Origin: JBGTLW01 sp041743835
GTDB taxonomy: Bacteria; Planctomycetota; Phycisphaerae; Phycisphaerales; Phycisphaeraceae
Assembly (NCBI GenBank): GCA_041743835.1
Contig: JBGTLW010000408.1
Coordinates: forward strand, 1-7,666
Length of the DNA: 7,666 bases
Direction of reading: 5' to 3'
The notes beneath the pieces were generated by a model. It did no database searches. It saw only the letters and a program-made list of their open reading frames with translations, and had not been told where the DNA came from. Positions 5,960 to 7,666 of the stretch are shown here, in pieces; the first letter of the stretch is position 1, and every line of letters starts with the position of its first letter. A program made the translations under genes and the position numbers.

Positions 5960-6384
5960 GATCACGCAACCACGACGAAGATGATGTCGCGGTCGATATG
6001 GCACCGCTGATCGACTGCGTGTTCCTGCTGCTGATTTTTTTCCTCGTCGCCACGACGCTCAAGAAGCTCGACCGGGAACTGCAGGTGGAACTGCCCGACG
6101 CGGTCGCGGCGATCCAGACCAAGCTCGAACCCGGCACGCTGGTGGTCGGGCTCGACGTCAACGGGGGGATTTACCTCGGGGCCGAGCCGGTGACGATCGA
6201 CCAGTTCCATGAGAAGCTGCGGCAAACCGCCGCCGAGAATCCCGACGCTCGTGTACGGATCAATGCCGATCGTGATACCCGCTACGACGACATCATCCAC
6301 GTCATCGATCAGTGCCTTTTCTGGGACCTCAACAACGTTGGCTTCCACCTGCGTGACAGCCGGGGTGGGTCCGCTGGGAGATAA
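5956..6384 (+). CDS. exbD: ExbD/TolR-family biopolymer transport protein
   Basis: This is a 142-residue single-span partner of the ExbB channel. After a short cytoplasmic head rich in Asp/Glu comes the diagnostic segment VDMAPLIDCVFLLLIFFLVATTL (about 13-35). Asp20 is the proton-carrying aspartate equivalent to Asp25 of E. coli ExbD. The periplasmic part (about 40-142) contains VGLDVNGGIYL and RVRINADRDTRYDDIIHVID, matching the strand-helix pattern of ExbD/TolR C-terminal domains; length is normal for the family. The ATG overlaps the exbB stop in ATGA, and GGGAG at 5944-5948 lies seven bases upstream, so the two are translationally coupled. It forms the rotor/stator-like dimer inside the ExbB pentamer and should contact the periplasmic arm of the next gene product. 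Confidence 0.92.
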   Translation: MRSRNHDEDDVAVDMAPLIDCVFLLLIFFLVATTLKKLDRELQVELPDAVAAIQTKLEPGTLVVGLDVNGGIYLGAEPVTIDQFHEKLRQTAAENPDARVRINADRDTRYDDIIHVIDQCLFWDLNNVGFHLRDSRGGSAGR

Positions 6385-6387
6385 ACC

Positions 6388-7666
6388 ATGAACCCGCTCA
6401 ACCGCAAGGCTCCGTTCCCCTGGATGGGTGTGTCGGTGGTGCTGCACCTGCTGCTGCTGAGCGTGTTGTACTTCGTCATCGCCGACCAGCCCGAGACGAT
6501 CGCGCAGACGCGGGACCGCCAGCTTGAACAGCTAAGCACGGAGAAGATCGAAGAGGCGGCCAAGCAGCTTGAGCAGTTGAACCGCGAAAAGCTCGAACGC
6601 AATGTCGCGCGTCTGGAGCAGATCGAGCAAGCGCTGCGGAATATAGAGAAGCAGGAAGTCAACAAGCTGGCGGCGAACAAAGCGGATCGGCCGAAGGAAG
6701 CGCTGGAGAAGGCCGGCAAGCTGATCGACCAGATTCTTAAGCGTCAATCGGCGCTGGTGGATACCCAGAAGCAGCAGACGCCGGAGCTGGCCGCAGCCGG
6801 GGAGGCACTGCTGGCACACATCAGGGCGGCGGCTGATGAGCAGCGGATCCGTGCCTTCCTGGAGGGTGACGGCCGCGATGCGGCGCAGGCGTTCATACAG
6901 ACGCAGCGAATGATCGGCGCATCGTCGTCGGAGATCGGTGCGATTCTGAGGTTGCAGGCGCAACTGGCCGAAGAACTGGCGTGGCTGGATATGCCCGAGC
7001 CGGTGGACCTGCAGAAGCGGGCAATCGGCGCGCAGGAACACAGCAACCACGCAAACCAGGAGACCAAGAAACGCCTGGAGTGGCTCGGCCGCGACCAGGA
7101 GGAGATGCCGCGCCGGCTCAACGCGGTGTTCAAGGACCAAAAGAAAAAGTCGCTGGAACAAAAAGCGATCGAACAGGCCCACGAGGCCATCGACAGGTTG
7201 GCCGGGCACGTCAACAAAGTCAACGAATATCACCCCCAAGCGATCGACGCTCAGCAGGCGGCGTACGATGCGCAGCTTCTGGTCAAGCAGGCGTTGTCGC
7301 AGGTGCCCCCGCCCGAGCCGATCGATCCCGAGAAACTGCTGGTCAGCACGACCGCCCCGACGCCACCGACGGAGGCAACCCCACCCACGGAAGACGCCGC
7401 GCTCGCCGACACCACCCCGCCCGCGGACATCAGCGACTTAGACTCGGCCCCGGCCGACCCGTCTTCCCTCTCGACGATCTACGACAAGGGCGTGACCATC
7501 GAGCAGACCATCGCCGAACTTACCGCCAGCATCCGCGCCACCACCATGAGCAACGCCGGCGACGTCGCGCCGTCCACCGCCAAGGCCACCGTCCAGAGCT
7601 CCGCCCCCGACCGACCGGCCGTGGACGCGAGCACGCTCGACGGCGGCGCGAGCAGCGGCCAGTCGC
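6388..7666 (+). CDS. TonB-like membrane-anchored coiled-coil protein, 3' end beyond window
   Basis: The frame opens at ATG 6388, three bases after the exbD stop, with GGGAG seven bases upstream, and stays open to the window end (426 codons seen). Residues 12-32 form one membrane span after a basic/Pro head (NPLNRKAPFPW). Within it Ser16, His20 and Leu27 fall at the same numbers as the Ser16-His20-Leu27 part of the E. coli TonB anchor motif, and the preceding FPW also matches TonB. Residues about 37-105 are a strongly charged heptad-like coiled coil rich in Gln, Glu, Lys and Leu; further helical Gln/Ala-rich sequence runs to about 300. From 306 a Pro/Thr/Ala/Asp-rich linker (VPPPEP, TPPTEATPPTED) follows, then Ser/Thr/Ala-rich sequence. 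No TonB C-terminal domain is visible, but the end is missing. It probably acts as the periplasm-spanning effector driven by ExbB-ExbD. Alternatives are a TolA-like protein or a structural coiled-coil protein. Confidence 0.75.
   Translation, partial: MNPLNRKAPFPWMGVSVVLHLLLLSVLYFVIADQPETIAQTRDRQLEQLSTEKIEEAAKQLEQLNREKLERNVARLEQIEQALRNIEKQEVNKLAANKADRPKEALEKAGKLIDQILKRQSALVDTQKQQTPELAAAGEALLAHIRAAADEQRIRAFLEGDGRDAAQAFIQTQRMIGASSSEIGAILRLQAQLAEELAWLDMPEPVDLQKRAIGAQEHSNHANQETKKRLEWLGRDQEEMPRRLNAVFKDQKKKSLEQKAIEQAHEAIDRLAGHVNKVNEYHPQAIDAQQAAYDAQLLVKQALSQVPPPEPIDPEKLLVSTTAPTPPTEATPPTEDAALADTTPPADISDLDSAPADPSSLSTIYDKGVTIEQTIAELTASIRATTMSNAGDVAPSTAKATVQSSAPDRPAVDASTLDGGASSGQS

Noticed and set aside
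6532..7239. Minus-strand frame (235 codons) with Leu/Phe-rich sequence opposite the coiled-coil gene
   Set aside because: The Leu/Phe runs are the reverse complement of Glu/Lys/Gln codons in the coiled coil. The + strand frame has a ribosome site, a TonB-like anchor and operon spacing.

Overview
The window is GC-rich bacterial DNA with all genes on the + strand. The best guess is a planctomycete-type organism, possibly Phycisphaerae. The argument is inferential: a type II pseudopilin with an FTLIEL head and a C-terminal His/Asp-Gly signature sits next to polysaccharide lyases, a gene type that is multiplied in Planctomycetes and other PVC bacteria. No tRNA, rRNA or CRISPR array was seen.

Positions 1-141 are the right-hand end of an IS30-family insertion sequence: the last 43 codons of its transposase and, overlapping them, the terminal inverted repeat. 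The element appears to stop inside a gene for a family 8 polysaccharide lyase (PL8; chondroitin/hyaluronate/xanthan lyase fold). Recognisable PL8 sequence starts at the very next codons and runs intact to a stop at 1910. The lyase therefore lacks its signal peptide and roughly its first 115 residues, but keeps its active-site motifs and its C-terminal domains.

Four bases later begins an exported protein with two pectate-lyase-3-like (right-handed beta-helix) modules (1915-3951). After 55 bp comes a prepilin-type protein (4007-4798). These three look like one polysaccharide-degradation unit, with the pseudopilin as a surface or secretion-linked partner.

A 261-bp gap (4799-5059) holds a weak terminator-like hairpin, an 11-bp direct repeat spaced 22 bp apart, and a possible promoter. 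It separates the lyase unit from a second, tightly coupled operon: an ExbB/TolQ-type proton channel with a cleavable signal peptide and probable TTG start (5060-5959), ExbD (5956-6384, overlapping by ATGA), and a long membrane-anchored coiled-coil protein that runs off the window (6388-7666+). The anchor of this last protein has the Ser-x3-His pattern of TonB at the same residue numbers as E. coli TonB. The three together look like an energy-transducing complex (ExbB-ExbD-TonB-like) with an unusual coiled-coil periplasmic arm. Whether it serves uptake of the sugars released by the neighbouring lyases is inference.
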